From Cystobacterineae bacterium (GTDB lineage: Bacteria; Myxococcota; Myxococcia; Myxococcales; Myxococcaceae): a DNA stretch of 64,000 nt. Below are positions 16,793 through 24,635 of this stretch, in pieces. How positions within the stretch are numbered: position 1 is the first letter of the stretch; the number at the start of each line of letters is the position of its first letter. Below the pieces are notes generated by a model. The model did not search any database. It saw only the letters and a program-made list of their open reading frames with translations, and was not told the origin of the DNA. Location: positions 48,983-112,982 of the forward strand of contig WRKR01000003.1 of the NCBI GenBank assembly GCA_009782175.1, given 5' to 3'. The translations under genes were made by a program, and so were the position numbers.

Positions 16793-17629
16793 ATGCCCGT
16801 TTCCTCACCACCAGCCCCAGGTTTGTTGTTGCAGCGGCGAATAGAGGAGGCTTATGAGAAGCTAAAGCCTTTTTCTTCTGCATTGGTTGCGCTTTCAGGA
16901 GGTGTAGACTCTGCGGTGGCATTGAAGCTGGCGGTAGACGTATGGGGTGCAAGCAAAGTGGTTGCGGCCACAGCGCGCTCTGTTTTTTTCACTCAGGAGG
17001 AGGAGGAGAGTGCCAAAGCCGTGGCCGCGCAATTGGGGGTACACCACCACTGGCTGGACATGTTTCCCTTGGAAGACGCTGACATTGTGCCCAACAGTGT
17101 GGAGCGTTGTTTTTTTTGCAAGCGCAATTTGGTTTTTGCGCTGAAGGCCTTGCAAGCGCAATGGGGTTTAGAGGTTATTTTAGACGGCAGCAATGCGGAG
17201 GATGCTTTGGAGCACCGCCCAGGGAGGCGTGCCTTGGAAGAAGGCCAGGTTTATTCTATTTTGGCGGAGGCGGGTTTTAGCAAGCAAGAGGTGCGAGCAA
17301 GCGCTTTGCATTTTGGGCTGCCCAATTGGGACAGGCCACAGGCGGCGTGTTTGGCCACGCGCATTCCGCATGGTGAGGCGTTGAGTGCTTTGGGGTTGGA
17401 GCGCATAGCCCGCGCGGAAGCCGCCCTGAGGCGGCTGGGCCTCAAGCTGTTTCGCGTGCGCCACCACGGGGAGATTGCGCGCCTGGAAATAGAAGAGGAA
17501 GCCTTTGCCTTGCTGGCAGAGCCAGAATTCCGCTTGCGGTGCACCCAGGCCTTGCAGGCAGCCGGCTACCGTTTTGCGACAGCAGACCTTGAAAGCTTCC
17601 ATGCCAAACGAAAAAAAAGACAAACGTGA
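16793..17629 (+). CDS. larE: LarE-type ATP-dependent sulfur transferase
   Basis: PP-loop ATPase that thiolates the nickel-pincer cofactor precursor or a related substrate. The 278-residue protein has the PP-loop SGGVDS (35-40), 'DGSNAEDALEHRPGRRAL' and 'ARAEAALRRLG'. Cysteines 106 and 109 form NSVERCFFCK, and Cys186 lies in 'AACLATRIPHG'. The CxxC plus distal Cys is the arrangement reported for [4Fe-4S] LarE proteins, in contrast to the sacrificial single-Cys type. No larB or larC is in the window. It closes the sulfur-related cluster that begins at 13954. Confidence 0.88.
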   Translation: MPVSSPPAPGLLLQRRIEEAYEKLKPFSSALVALSGGVDSAVALKLAVDVWGASKVVAATARSVFFTQEEEESAKAVAAQLGVHHHWLDMFPLEDADIVPNSVERCFFCKRNLVFALKALQAQWGLEVILDGSNAEDALEHRPGRRALEEGQVYSILAEAGFSKQEVRASALHFGLPNWDRPQAACLATRIPHGEALSALGLERIARAEAALRRLGLKLFRVRHHGEIARLEIEEEAFALLAEPEFRLRCTQALQAAGYRFATADLESFHAKRKKRQT

Positions 17630-17661
17630 AGCCCCCCTTTCAGCAAGGCCAAAAGCTACAA

Positions 17662-17727
17662 AGTGGGTACAGAGTGGATATAGAGTGGGTACAGAGTTTG
17701 ACAGCCAAGACAAATGTGGGATTCTAT
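17662..17727 (+). promoter_or_regulatory. Promoter with three tandem 11-bp direct repeats, upstream of RHH gene
   Basis: AGTGGGTACAG (17662-17672), AGTGGATATAG (17673-17683) and AGTGGGTACAG (17684-17694) are contiguous. They run directly into TTGACA (17698-17703), followed after 17 bases by ATTCTA (17721-17726). The RHH start codon is only six bases further. An 11-bp period puts all units on one DNA face, as expected for cooperative binding by a ribbon-helix-helix protein. Confidence 0.7.
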
Positions 17728-17732
17728 GCCAC

Positions 17733-17903
17733 ATGGAACCAACAAAAGAGCGTTTATTGTCTATTGTTTTCCGTTTGAATGACGTTAAGTTGCGTTCGCT
17801 CAAACAACTTGCGCGGAGGACGCGCATACGTCAGAGCGAGTATTTGCGGGAGGCCATAGCTGACTTATTGAGTAAATATGGTGATAAGCACAGGGAAGTT
17901 TAG
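17733..17903 (+). CDS. Small ribbon-helix-helix (CopG-like) DNA-binding protein
   Basis: A 56-residue protein, MEPTKERLLSIVFRLNDVKL then 'RSLKQLARRTRIRQSEYLRE'. It has the RHH layout: a beta strand (LLSIVFRL), helix A (KLRSLKQLARRT) and helix B beginning RQSEYLREAIADLL. The frame extends upstream to 17505 inside larE, but the promoter and operators lie just before the ATG at 17733, which sets the start. No Shine-Dalgarno is visible; the -10 box ends six bases before ATG, so the mRNA is probably leaderless. No toxin-like gene is adjacent. It may repress itself and perhaps the gene at 17983. Confidence 0.8.
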   Translation: MEPTKERLLSIVFRLNDVKLRSLKQLARRTRIRQSEYLREAIADLLSKYGDKHREV

Positions 17904-17982
17904 CGTGGAGAGGTGTTGAGAGCGAGGGCATGGGTCGTTATACCAGAGCCAGAAGGCCACAGCTTTGGAGGTTTATGAAAGT

Positions 17983-18819
17983 ATGTCGAGTCGTTGGTTG
18001 TTTCGTCAAGGCGAATTGGTTTTAGGTCCATGGGACCAAGAGCAATTGGAGCGAAAAATTTTGGAGGGGGAGTTGGGGGAGGATACGGAAGCCAGAGAAT
18101 TAGAAGGGGAGGTTTTTCGACCTTTTCGTGAGATAGGGGTTTTTGCCGTTGCCTTGGCCAAGGCCAAAGCCAAGCGGCGCATTGAAGCGCTTTCGGAGCA
18201 GCAGGCTGCGGTGAAGCGGAAGCGGCTTTTCATTGCTGCCGGGGTGGTGTTGGTGCTTTTGTTGTTGATTGCCGTGGCCGTGTTTGTGACAGGCATTTCC
18301 TTGGCGAAGAAGAAGCACACCGTGCTGACGGACAGTTTGGCTTTTGCGGATTTCAGCTCGAATGTTCCGAGCATTCGCCGCTCTCCCAAGGAGTCTTCTC
18401 CGAGCACATTGCTTTCCTATCAAAGTGGCAAAGCTCCTGCGGGGCGACGTCAAGCACCATCGGAAGCAGGGAGCAAAGGGAGTGCTGTTTGGGTGGATGA
18501 CATAACGACGGACATTCAATGGAACCCGGAGGGCATCAGGCGGGTATTGGATACGAATGAGCGCAAGTTGTTGTCTTGTTTGCAGGGCAACGTCAAAATA
18601 GCGGATGGTTGGAATCCGGGGGACCTCATTGAAATACCCATTGAGTTTACCATTGCCAACAATGGTCGTGTGAACAACCTTTGGGTTTTTCACCCACGTT
18701 ATAAGGGACAAGGCCTGGAGTCTTGTTTGCTGCAGGAAATGGGGAAGTGGCCTTTTGCGCCCTATAATGGAGATCAGGCCGTTGTGAGTTGGTCCATTTC
18801 CTGGACAGTGCGAAGCTAG
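17983..18819 (+). CDS. GYF_2-like / AgmX-PglI C-terminal domain membrane protein
   Basis: A 278-residue single-span membrane protein. The N-terminus (MSSRWLFRQGELVLGPWDQE) resembles a GYF_2-type domain. A membrane span follows at about 86-110 ('LFIAAGVVLVLLLLIAVAVF'), then a Ser/Pro-rich linker. The C-terminal domain ('RVLDTNERKLLSCLQGNV', 'IPIEFTIANNGRVNNLWV', 'LESCLLQEMGKWPFAPYNGD') fits the AgmX/PglI TonB-like domain known from Myxococcus gliding-motility proteins. GGAGG at 17967-17971 overlaps an earlier in-frame TTG, so the ATG at 17983 is chosen. Confidence 0.8.
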   Translation: MSSRWLFRQGELVLGPWDQEQLERKILEGELGEDTEARELEGEVFRPFREIGVFAVALAKAKAKRRIEALSEQQAAVKRKRLFIAAGVVLVLLLLIAVAVFVTGISLAKKKHTVLTDSLAFADFSSNVPSIRRSPKESSPSTLLSYQSGKAPAGRRQAPSEAGSKGSAVWVDDITTDIQWNPEGIRRVLDTNERKLLSCLQGNVKIADGWNPGDLIEIPIEFTIANNGRVNNLWVFHPRYKGQGLESCLLQEMGKWPFAPYNGDQAVVSWSISWTVRS

Positions 18820-18943
18820 GGGGCGAGTGTGTTGCACTTGAAAAAAGTCTTAGAATGCTTTTGAAACAAGAGGTGGTTTCAAGTGGTGAGCACACAAGAA
18901 GCATTTATGTTTGGGGGAGTTTGCAAAGGAAGAGGAGATTGTG

Positions 18944-20212
18944 GTGAAAAAGGGTGAGTCAAGCGGTGGCCTGTCTTGTTCCTTTTGTGGCAAACCACAA
19001 AAGGAAGTCCGCAAACTGATTGCAGGCCCTACCGTTTATATTTGCGATGAATGCATTCGTCTATGTGGGGACATTATAGGGGAGAGCCAGGAGGAGGGTT
19101 TGGCTCCTCCCGTGCATTTGCCCACGCCTTTGGAGATTAAAAATTTTCTGGACGGCTATGTCATCGGCCAGGAGCATGCCAAAAAAGTTTTGTCCGTAGC
19201 TGTCTATAACCATTATAAGCGGGTTTATATCAAGAAGCCGAGCAAGCCCCGTGGAGCTCAGGGGAAGAATGAAGAGGTTGAGCTTGCCAAGTCCAATGTT
19301 TTGCTTTTGGGGCCGACAGGCTCCGGGAAAACGCTGCTGGCGCAGTCTTTGGCCAAGTTATTGAAGGTACCGTTTACGATTGCGGATGCGACGAGCCTGA
19401 CGGAAGCGGGCTATGTGGGGGAGGATGTGGAGAACATCATCCAAAACCTGGTTCAGAATGCAGAATATGACATAGAGCGGGCCTCCAAGGGGATTGTGTT
19501 TATTGATGAGATTGACAAGATTGCCCGCAAGACGGAAGCGCCCTCTCCTTCGAGGGATGTTGGGGGCGAGGGTGTGCAACAGGCTTTGTTGAAGGTGATT
19601 GAGGGGACGCGTGCGAATGTAACGCCCAAGGGTGCCAAGAAATATGGGCAGCACGAGTCTTTGCAGGTGAACACCAAGGACATTTTGTTTATTTGCGGGG
19701 GAGCATTTAATGGTTTGGAGCTGATTATTCAGCAAAGAATAGGAGAAAAAGGTTTGGGTTTTGGTGCGCAGCTGAAGGGGAAAAATGAGCGCAGCGCGGG
19801 GGATTTGTTGCGACTGGTTGAGCCCATGGATTTGATGCGCTTTGGGATGATTCCTGAGTTTATTGGGCGCTTGCCCATTGTAGGAACGCTGGACAGTTTG
19901 AATGAGGCGGATTTGATAACCATTCTGACGCAGCCGAAGAATGCGCTCACCAAACAATACCAATGGCTGTTTGGACTGGAAAAGGTGAAGTTGACATTTA
20001 CGCCTTCTGCGCTGAAAGCCATTGCGCAAGAGGCCATGCGTCGCAACACAGGCGCTCGTGGGCTGCGTTCCATCCTTGAGGAGCGCATGTTGGATTTGAT
20101 GTATGACATTCCCTTCCGCAAAGGCATTCTCTCGTGCGAATTGACAGAAGAGGTGGTTTTGCGAAAGGCGGAGCCGCGACTGCAGTTTGTCCAAGAGAAA
20201 CGCTCAGCCTAG
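18944..20212 (+). CDS. clpX: ATP-dependent Clp protease ATP-binding subunit ClpX
   Basis: AAA+ unfoldase of ClpXP. The 422-residue protein has the N-terminal C4 zinc finger (CSFC ... CDEC), Walker A GPTGSGKT, Walker B '[14 protein letters not shown]', pore loop region '[10 protein letters not shown]', and sensor 2 '[13 protein letters not shown]'. The IGF-type ClpP loop appears as '[11 protein letters not shown]'. GAGGAG lies six bases before the GTG at 18944; GTG 18941 and TTG 18911 are alternatives. Neither clpP nor lon is adjacent. The TAG stop is formed by the first bases of a dispersed repeat. Confidence 0.95.
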   Translation: MKKGESSGGLSCSFCGKPQKEVRKLIAGPTVYICDECIRLCGDIIGESQEEGLAPPVHLPTPLEIKNFLDGYVIGQEHAKKVLSVAVYNHYKRVYIKKPSKPRGAQGKNEEVELAKSNVLLLGPTGSGKTLLAQSLAKLLKVPFTIADATSLTEAGYVGEDVENIIQNLVQNAEYDIERASKGIVFIDEIDKIARKTEAPSPSRDVGGEGVQQALLKVIEGTRANVTPKGAKKYGQHESLQVNTKDILFICGGAFNGLELIIQQRIGEKGLGFGAQLKGKNERSAGDLLRLVEPMDLMRFGMIPEFIGRLPIVGTLDSLNEADLITILTQPKNALTKQYQWLFGLEKVKLTFTPSALKAIAQEAMRRNTGARGLRSILEERMLDLMYDIPFRKGILSCELTEEVVLRKAEPRLQFVQEKRSA

Positions 20213-20370
20213 ACCGCTTCCACTTTGACATGATCTCTTCGTTGGGCTCCGGTTTCGCTCAGGTCATGCACTTAAGTGCACTCCCATCGCGAAATCCTCG
20301 CCCGCCTCGACCTCATGCCAAATTGAAACCGGTCTGGAGAATCAAATCAGTTCTCAGTAAAAGCGGTCTA
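20210..20370. repeat. Dispersed repeat with terminal inverted repeats, short copy (copy B)
   Basis: Starts TAGACCGCTTCCACTTTGAC at 20210 and ends AAAGCGGTCTA at 20370, so the outer ends pair. The inverted arm TCATGCCAAATTGAAACC (20313-20330, continuing GGTCT) matches the left end. It shares with copy A the block from 'GGGCTCCGGTTTCGCTCAGG' to the TGCACTTAAGTGCA palindrome (20266-20279). The first three bases are the clpX stop codon. Confidence 0.85.
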
Positions 20371-20386
20371 GAGCGTTCAACCCCAC

Positions 20387-20836
20387 TTAAAGTTGCTCTG
20401 TCCCCAACTCTTTTCGAAGCCGCGCCACGAGCTTGAAATAAGCCTCTCGTGAAAAGCTTTGGTTGAGGATATGAAAGTCTTTTCTGTTGAGGCCGACGCA
20501 GCCAAAGCAATAGTTGCATTCCGTGAGGTTTCGACTCAAGACGACATAGGCACTGTTGCTGCAGCCTTCGGACTGGACGCAATAAGCGCAGTTGGACATG
20601 GAGGTGCAGCTTATACAATGTACAGCGTTGTTGCATAGCCTGCATTGGGTGCAGTGGGTGCAGCGATAGCAGTCTTCACACTGGCGGCAGAACATGCAAT
20701 GCGCACAACGCGAGCACCCTTCACAGGCATAGCTGATGGGGTTTGCGGGCTCAGAGGCGAACTTTTGTGTCAGACGGTTCAGCTGCTCTAAAAACCCTCT
20801 GCGGTCAATTTCTGCAATGAATTGTTCAGCATTCAT
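20387..20836 (-). CDS. Tandem-CxxC cysteine-rich protein
   Basis: A 149-residue protein with 19 cysteines. Between about residues 38 and 70 eleven cysteines are spaced exactly three apart (CEGCSRCAHCMFCRQCEDCY and on). Then come more CxxC pairs and the closing text 'CFGCVGLNRKDFHILNQSFS' followed by a helix. That closing motif is one I recall from uncharacterised cysteine-rich proteins of candidate phyla; similar myxobacterial proteins carry the label 'caib/baif family', which is not informative. The regular spacing suggests a metal-lined solenoid. Function unknown. Convergent with clpX. Confidence 0.82.
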   Translation of the reverse strand: MNAEQFIAEIDRRGFLEQLNRLTQKFASEPANPISYACEGCSRCAHCMFCRQCEDCYRCTHCTQCRLCNNAVHCISCTSMSNCAYCVQSEGCSNSAYVVLSRNLTECNYCFGCVGLNRKDFHILNQSFSREAYFKLVARLRKELGTEQL

Positions 20837-20845
20837 GGTTAAACC

Positions 20846-20872
20846 TGTGGGAGCTGTGGGAGCTGTGGGAGA
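20846..20872. repeat. Three 9-bp tandem repeats (TGTGGGAGC)
   Basis: Three contiguous units, the third ending in A, start nine bases upstream of the start codon of the cysteine-rich gene. They may be a regulatory site or simple slippage. Confidence 0.6.
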
Positions 20873-21008
20873 AGAGGGGCCCTGGTTTTCCAGGGTTGTT
20901 TATTCGGTTTTATGGTTGCAAGCAAATGGACAAGTTTATTTTATATGGAAAGGTGGTTGGGAGTTGCATGCAAAACCTGGGTTGAGGCATAAGGCTTTTG
21001 CAAGGGAC

Positions 21009-21037
21009 TTGACATTCGTCCATTCCCTCAATAAAGC
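21009..21037 (+). promoter_or_regulatory. Candidate promoter of rplM-rpsI
   Basis: TTGACA (21009-21014), 17-base spacer, TAAAGC (21032-21037), about 50 bases before the rplM start. The -35 is a perfect consensus. Confidence 0.55.
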
Positions 21038-21086
21038 AACTGCCCCTATACTTGTTTTGAGGTATACCTGAACGGAGTTTGAAGAA

Positions 21087-21533
21087 ATGTCGCAGAGGAC
21101 ATATAGCGCCAAGCCCAAAGACATTCAGCGCAGCTGGTTTTTGGTGGATGTGGATGGCAAAATTCTAGGCCGCATGGCGAGCCAGATTGCAAGCATTTTG
21201 AAAGGCAAGCACAAAGCCATTTATACGCCTTCCATGGACACGGGAGACCATGTTGTTGTTATTAATGCGGCGAAGGTGCGTGTTACTGGAAAGAAAGAGA
21301 CGGACAAGCTTTATTATAGGCACCCCAATGCGGGTTTCCCGGGTGGTTTAAAGGTGAGCACCTATGAGAAGCTGCAGGAGCGCCACCCGGAGGACATTAT
21401 ACTCAATGCCGTTCGACGGATGTTGCCGCGCAATGCGCTGGGGAGGCAGATGATGACGAAGCTTCGCGTTTATGCGACGGCAGAGCACCCTCATGTGGCG
21501 CAGCAGCCCCGAAGCTTGGAGCTTAAGGTTTAA
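21087..21533 (+). CDS. rplM: 50S ribosomal protein L13
   Basis: A 148-residue L13. Typical stretches: 'WFLVDVDGKILGRMASQIAS', 'GDHVVVINAAKVRVTGKKET', 'YYRHPNAGFPGGLK' and 'VRRMLPRNALGRQMMTKLRV'. It is followed by rpsI after 15 bases, the normal bacterial order. ATG is preceded by GGAG seven to twelve bases upstream. Confidence 0.97.
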   Translation: MSQRTYSAKPKDIQRSWFLVDVDGKILGRMASQIASILKGKHKAIYTPSMDTGDHVVVINAAKVRVTGKKETDKLYYRHPNAGFPGGLKVSTYEKLQERHPEDIILNAVRRMLPRNALGRQMMTKLRVYATAEHPHVAQQPRSLELKV

Positions 21534-21548
21534 TTTTTTTGGGAAGAC

Positions 21549-21962
21549 ATGACCATGTCCAATGCAAGTTTGTCCAATACAAGTTTTTATGGAACGGGCC
21601 GTCGCAAAGAATCCACAGCGAGGGTCATTATCCAACCGGGAGCGGGGGAGGTTGTTGTCAACGGTCGTCCTTTGGATGATTATTTTAGCCGAGAAACCTC
21701 TAAGATGATTTTGCAGCAGCCCTTGCAGCTTTTGGAGCAGCTGGGGAAGATGGATATTCAGGTGAATGTGCGGGGTGGCGGCCTGTCAGGGCAGGCGGGG
21801 GCCATTCGCCACGGCTTGGCGCGCGCCTTGTGCAAACTCAACCCAGAGTTTCGGCTTCCCTTGAAAAAGGCAGGCCTTTTGACGCGGGATGCGCGTGCTG
21901 TTGAGCGCAAGAAATATGGGCGCCCTGGAGCTAGAAAGCGCTTCCAATTTTCCAAGCGTTAA
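21549..21962 (+). CDS. rpsI: 30S ribosomal protein S9
   Basis: A 137-residue S9 with '[20 protein letters not shown]', 'INVNVRGGG'-like text seen as '[20 protein letters not shown]', and the basic C-terminus '[18 protein letters not shown]', which reaches the ribosomal P site. The ATG at 21549 or the one at 21555 may be used. Second gene of the rplM operon. Confidence 0.97.
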   Translation: MTMSNASLSNTSFYGTGRRKESTARVIIQPGAGEVVVNGRPLDDYFSRETSKMILQQPLQLLEQLGKMDIQVNVRGGGLSGQAGAIRHGLARALCKLNPEFRLPLKKAGLLTRDARAVERKKYGRPGARKRFQFSKR

Positions 21963-22138
21963 GTTTTTTGGGGGGGATGCCCATGGTTTTATTTTGCCCA
22001 CCTACCTACGGGCAGGGCTGGGCCTGCCCATGCCCCTGTGGATGTTGGAGTTCCCCTGGGGAGTTTTTTTTAGGGTGTGGCCACTCTTTTGAGGAGCCAG
22101 CGAGATGAGCTTCCTATAGGCTGGTGTGGAGCTTTGCT

Positions 22139-22837
22139 ATGCACCCTATAACCGCGCGCTTTTTGTCTTTCTCTTCTTCTAAAAAAACCTTGCTGCTCCT
22201 TCAAAAAGGAATGCCTGTGGACGAAGAAGAGCTGTGCTTTGCTGAGGCCGCGGCAGGCCGACCGGAGATGGCAAAGCTTATTTTAGAGTCCAAAAGCAAC
22301 AAACCCGAAGGGGTACAACGTGCTTTGTTTTGGCTTTCTCTCAAAGCCGCGCTGATAAGCTTGAAGCAAAACCCAGCTTTTGTTTCCGCATTTTCAGAGA
22401 CAGAGGCGGCACTCCTCGCAGAGGGGGCAACAGCGGAACACATAGAGCCTCTTTTCTTGTCCTGCCTGTTTGAAGAAGCTTATGAAAGCGAGCATGACTT
22501 TTCAGAGTTTAACGCTGCATTTGTTTTGGAGTCCATTCAAACCCTTTCACACTTGGCCTCTCTGAGTGCGGACAAACTTGAAAATTTAAAATTGGATTTT
22601 GAAAAAAATACAAAAACATTGCTGGCTGCTCCACTGAACACTTTTGGTGGCTTCTTCGATGGGTTTTTAGAAGAAGGGCTCGAGCTACTCTCTGAAAAGC
22701 ACATTGAAGAACTCTATATAAAATCCCCCTCCATAGATGAAACCGAATTAAGTGTATGGTTGGACTTTCTCGAGGCCCAAAAAATAATAGGGCCTTTGCG
22801 AAAGCAGAAGCTGAAGTCTAAGGCTTTGCAGCCTTAA
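22139..22837 (+). CDS. Hypothetical helical protein
   Basis: A 232-residue, mainly alpha-helical, acidic soluble protein without a signal peptide or membrane span. GGAG lies eight bases before the ATG at 22139; a GTG five codons earlier is also in frame. I see no known motif. Helix-turn patterns such as 'AEAAAGRPEMAKLILESKSN' resemble ankyrin or HEAT units but do not repeat clearly. It stands alone between rpsI and the BamD-like gene. A short hairpin AAGGCT-TTGC-AGCCTT overlaps its stop. Confidence 0.6.
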   Translation: MHPITARFLSFSSSKKTLLLLQKGMPVDEEELCFAEAAAGRPEMAKLILESKSNKPEGVQRALFWLSLKAALISLKQNPAFVSAFSETEAALLAEGATAEHIEPLFLSCLFEEAYESEHDFSEFNAAFVLESIQTLSHLASLSADKLENLKLDFEKNTKTLLAAPLNTFGGFFDGFLEEGLELLSEKHIEELYIKSPSIDETELSVWLDFLEAQKIIGPLRKQKLKSKALQP

Positions 22838-22990
22838 AGTCAGAAAACCTCCACTCCCTAGGCCCGCGGCCCTCCCTTTGGCTGCCGCAGGCATCGCCAA
22901 AGCTCCCTCTCCATTTCAACTCCCAAATATATTGCATGTGTTTTGAGAAAATTATCTATAAAGCTTGAGCTGAAGCGTGTTCCGAGGAAG

Positions 22991-23926
22991 ATGAGGTTTG
23001 TGTTCGTCATGAAGAAATGGTGGCTATGCAGTTGGCTTTATTTGGCTTGTGCGACGACGGCTTCAGAAAACCCCTCGTTGACTTATTCAACGGAAGCATT
23101 GGAGAATTTGGCGCGTGGAGAGCAGGCCTATGCGAGCAAAAATTGGGTGGTAGCCCAGCGCTATTATGAGCGGGTGGTGAGCAAGTTCCCCTATTCAGAG
23201 GCTGCGGCAACAGCGGCATTGCGTTTGGCGGATGTGGACTTTGCGAGGACAGAGCTTGAGTTGGCAAGAGCGCGTTATGAGGATTTTGTGAAGAGCCGCC
23301 CCACCCATGCCAAAGCGGATTGGGCAAAATTTCGCATCGCCTTAACCTATTTTGAAGAAATGCCTTCGGAATTTTTTATGCTTCCGCCTGCCCATGAGAA
23401 AGAGCAAACCAATATTCGCGCGGCACGCTCTTCTCTGCTCGTCTTTTTGAAAGACTATCCCCACTCGGAGCATGTGAAAGAGGCCCGCGAGTTGTTATTG
23501 AAAACCAACCAACGCTTGGCGAAGCACGAGTTATATGTTGCTGAATTTTATGCAAAAAGAAAATATTGGAAGGCCGTCATTTCAAGGCTTGAAAACATTG
23601 CGCGCGATTATGGAGATACGGGTTTTGAGCGTGAAGTTTTCTTAGGTTTATACCAAGCGCACCGTGCTTTAGATAACCTGCCCGCCGCAAAAGAGAGTTT
23701 AGAGCGCCTCATTAAAGGCCATCCGGCTTCCGGCGCCACGCAAGAAGCCTTGGCCTTGCTGGAGCGCCTCAACGCAGAGCCGCAGGCGAAAAAGCCTCCA
23801 CCCGCGCCGGACATGGCCCCGGAGGCTGCGCCGGACATGGCCCCGGAGGCTATGGCCCCAGAGGCTATGGCCCCAGACATGGCCCCGAACACGCCTCCGG
23901 GCAGTACATCAAATATTTCTCAATAA
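22991..23926 (+). CDS. BamD-like TPR lipoprotein
   Basis: Outer-membrane lipoprotein of the BamD/YfiO type, a TPR component of beta-barrel assembly. The signal peptide ends in the lipobox YLAC. TPR units follow: 'LARGEQAYASKNWVVAQRYY', 'RVVSKFPYSEAAATAALRLA', 'RARYEDFVKSRPTHAKADWA'. The helical part ends near residue 260, then a Pro-rich tail repeats PDMAPEA and EAMAP units. The tail is unusual for BamD. The frame opens at a TTG (22943); the ATG at 22991 gives a normal lipoprotein signal, and 23009 is also possible. Confidence 0.82.
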   Translation: MRFVFVMKKWWLCSWLYLACATTASENPSLTYSTEALENLARGEQAYASKNWVVAQRYYERVVSKFPYSEAAATAALRLADVDFARTELELARARYEDFVKSRPTHAKADWAKFRIALTYFEEMPSEFFMLPPAHEKEQTNIRAARSSLLVFLKDYPHSEHVKEARELLLKTNQRLAKHELYVAEFYAKRKYWKAVISRLENIARDYGDTGFEREVFLGLYQAHRALDNLPAAKESLERLIKGHPASGATQEALALLERLNAEPQAKKPPPAPDMAPEAAPDMAPEAMAPEAMAPDMAPNTPPGSTSNISQ

Positions 23927-23930
23927 TATA

Positions 23931-24626
23931 ATGTGGTTATTTTCAGCGATGAGGACGCGAGCTTGTTTAAGCATTTTGTATAAGCTCATTTTGCATATGC
24001 TCATGTTGTATATGCTTATGGTGTTGTTGGGGGCCTGTGCTTTATGGAAAAACCCTGAAGCGGAAATACTCGTTCAGCTGAAGGCCTGTGAGAGCAAGCC
24101 TTCTTGGGTGTTGAGGGCGGGGAAGGGGGAGCGGCCAAAAGGCTTGAGCATCCAGCGTATGTTTTTTCAGCGGCTCACCGTCATCCTCGAAGAGGACAGA
24201 AAAAGGGCTCATGTTATAGCCACTTTGGATATAGATGGGGTTTGGGGAGAGCAAGGGGGTGCTGCTGATGCAAAAAAAGAGCAATACATTCGTTCTTTAG
24301 GGTTTGAGCGCATAGAATTCGTGTATGAAGGAGGAGCATGGAAAGCTGCGCGAGGTTGTTTTCCTGAGCTTGAGGCGGTGTTGTGGTTTCTTGAAGGGCA
24401 AGAGGCGGCGATGAAAGAGTCTAACACGCTGGGTTGGAATATACGTGTGGAGCGAGAAGGGGCGCATATAAGCCAAGAGTTTGAAAAAACCCGGCAAGGA
24501 GGGAAAAGTTGGCATTCATTTTTCTTAAGCAAAGGAAAAGAAGGCCAGCTTCACAAGGTGGCTATGCCAATGGCTATGCCAACGGATGTGCAAAATATAA
24601 ATAAGAAAATGGTGGATGTACAATGA
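23931..24626 (+). CDS. Putative lipoprotein of unknown function
   Basis: A 231-residue product with a hydrophobic, Met-rich signal region and the lipobox LLGAC at about residue 35. The start may instead be the ATG at 23949, which gives a more usual signal length. The mature part is alpha/beta ('GFERIEFVYEGGAWKAARGC') and ends in a Met-rich tail. No family is recognised. It lies four bases after the BamD-like stop and nine bases before the TPR gene, so the three are probably co-transcribed. Confidence 0.7.
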   Translation: MWLFSAMRTRACLSILYKLILHMLMLYMLMVLLGACALWKNPEAEILVQLKACESKPSWVLRAGKGERPKGLSIQRMFFQRLTVILEEDRKRAHVIATLDIDGVWGEQGGAADAKKEQYIRSLGFERIEFVYEGGAWKAARGCFPELEAVLWFLEGQEAAMKESNTLGWNIRVEREGAHISQEFEKTRQGGKSWHSFFLSKGKEGQLHKVAMPMAMPTDVQNINKKMVDVQ

Positions 24627-24635
24627 GGTTGCATT

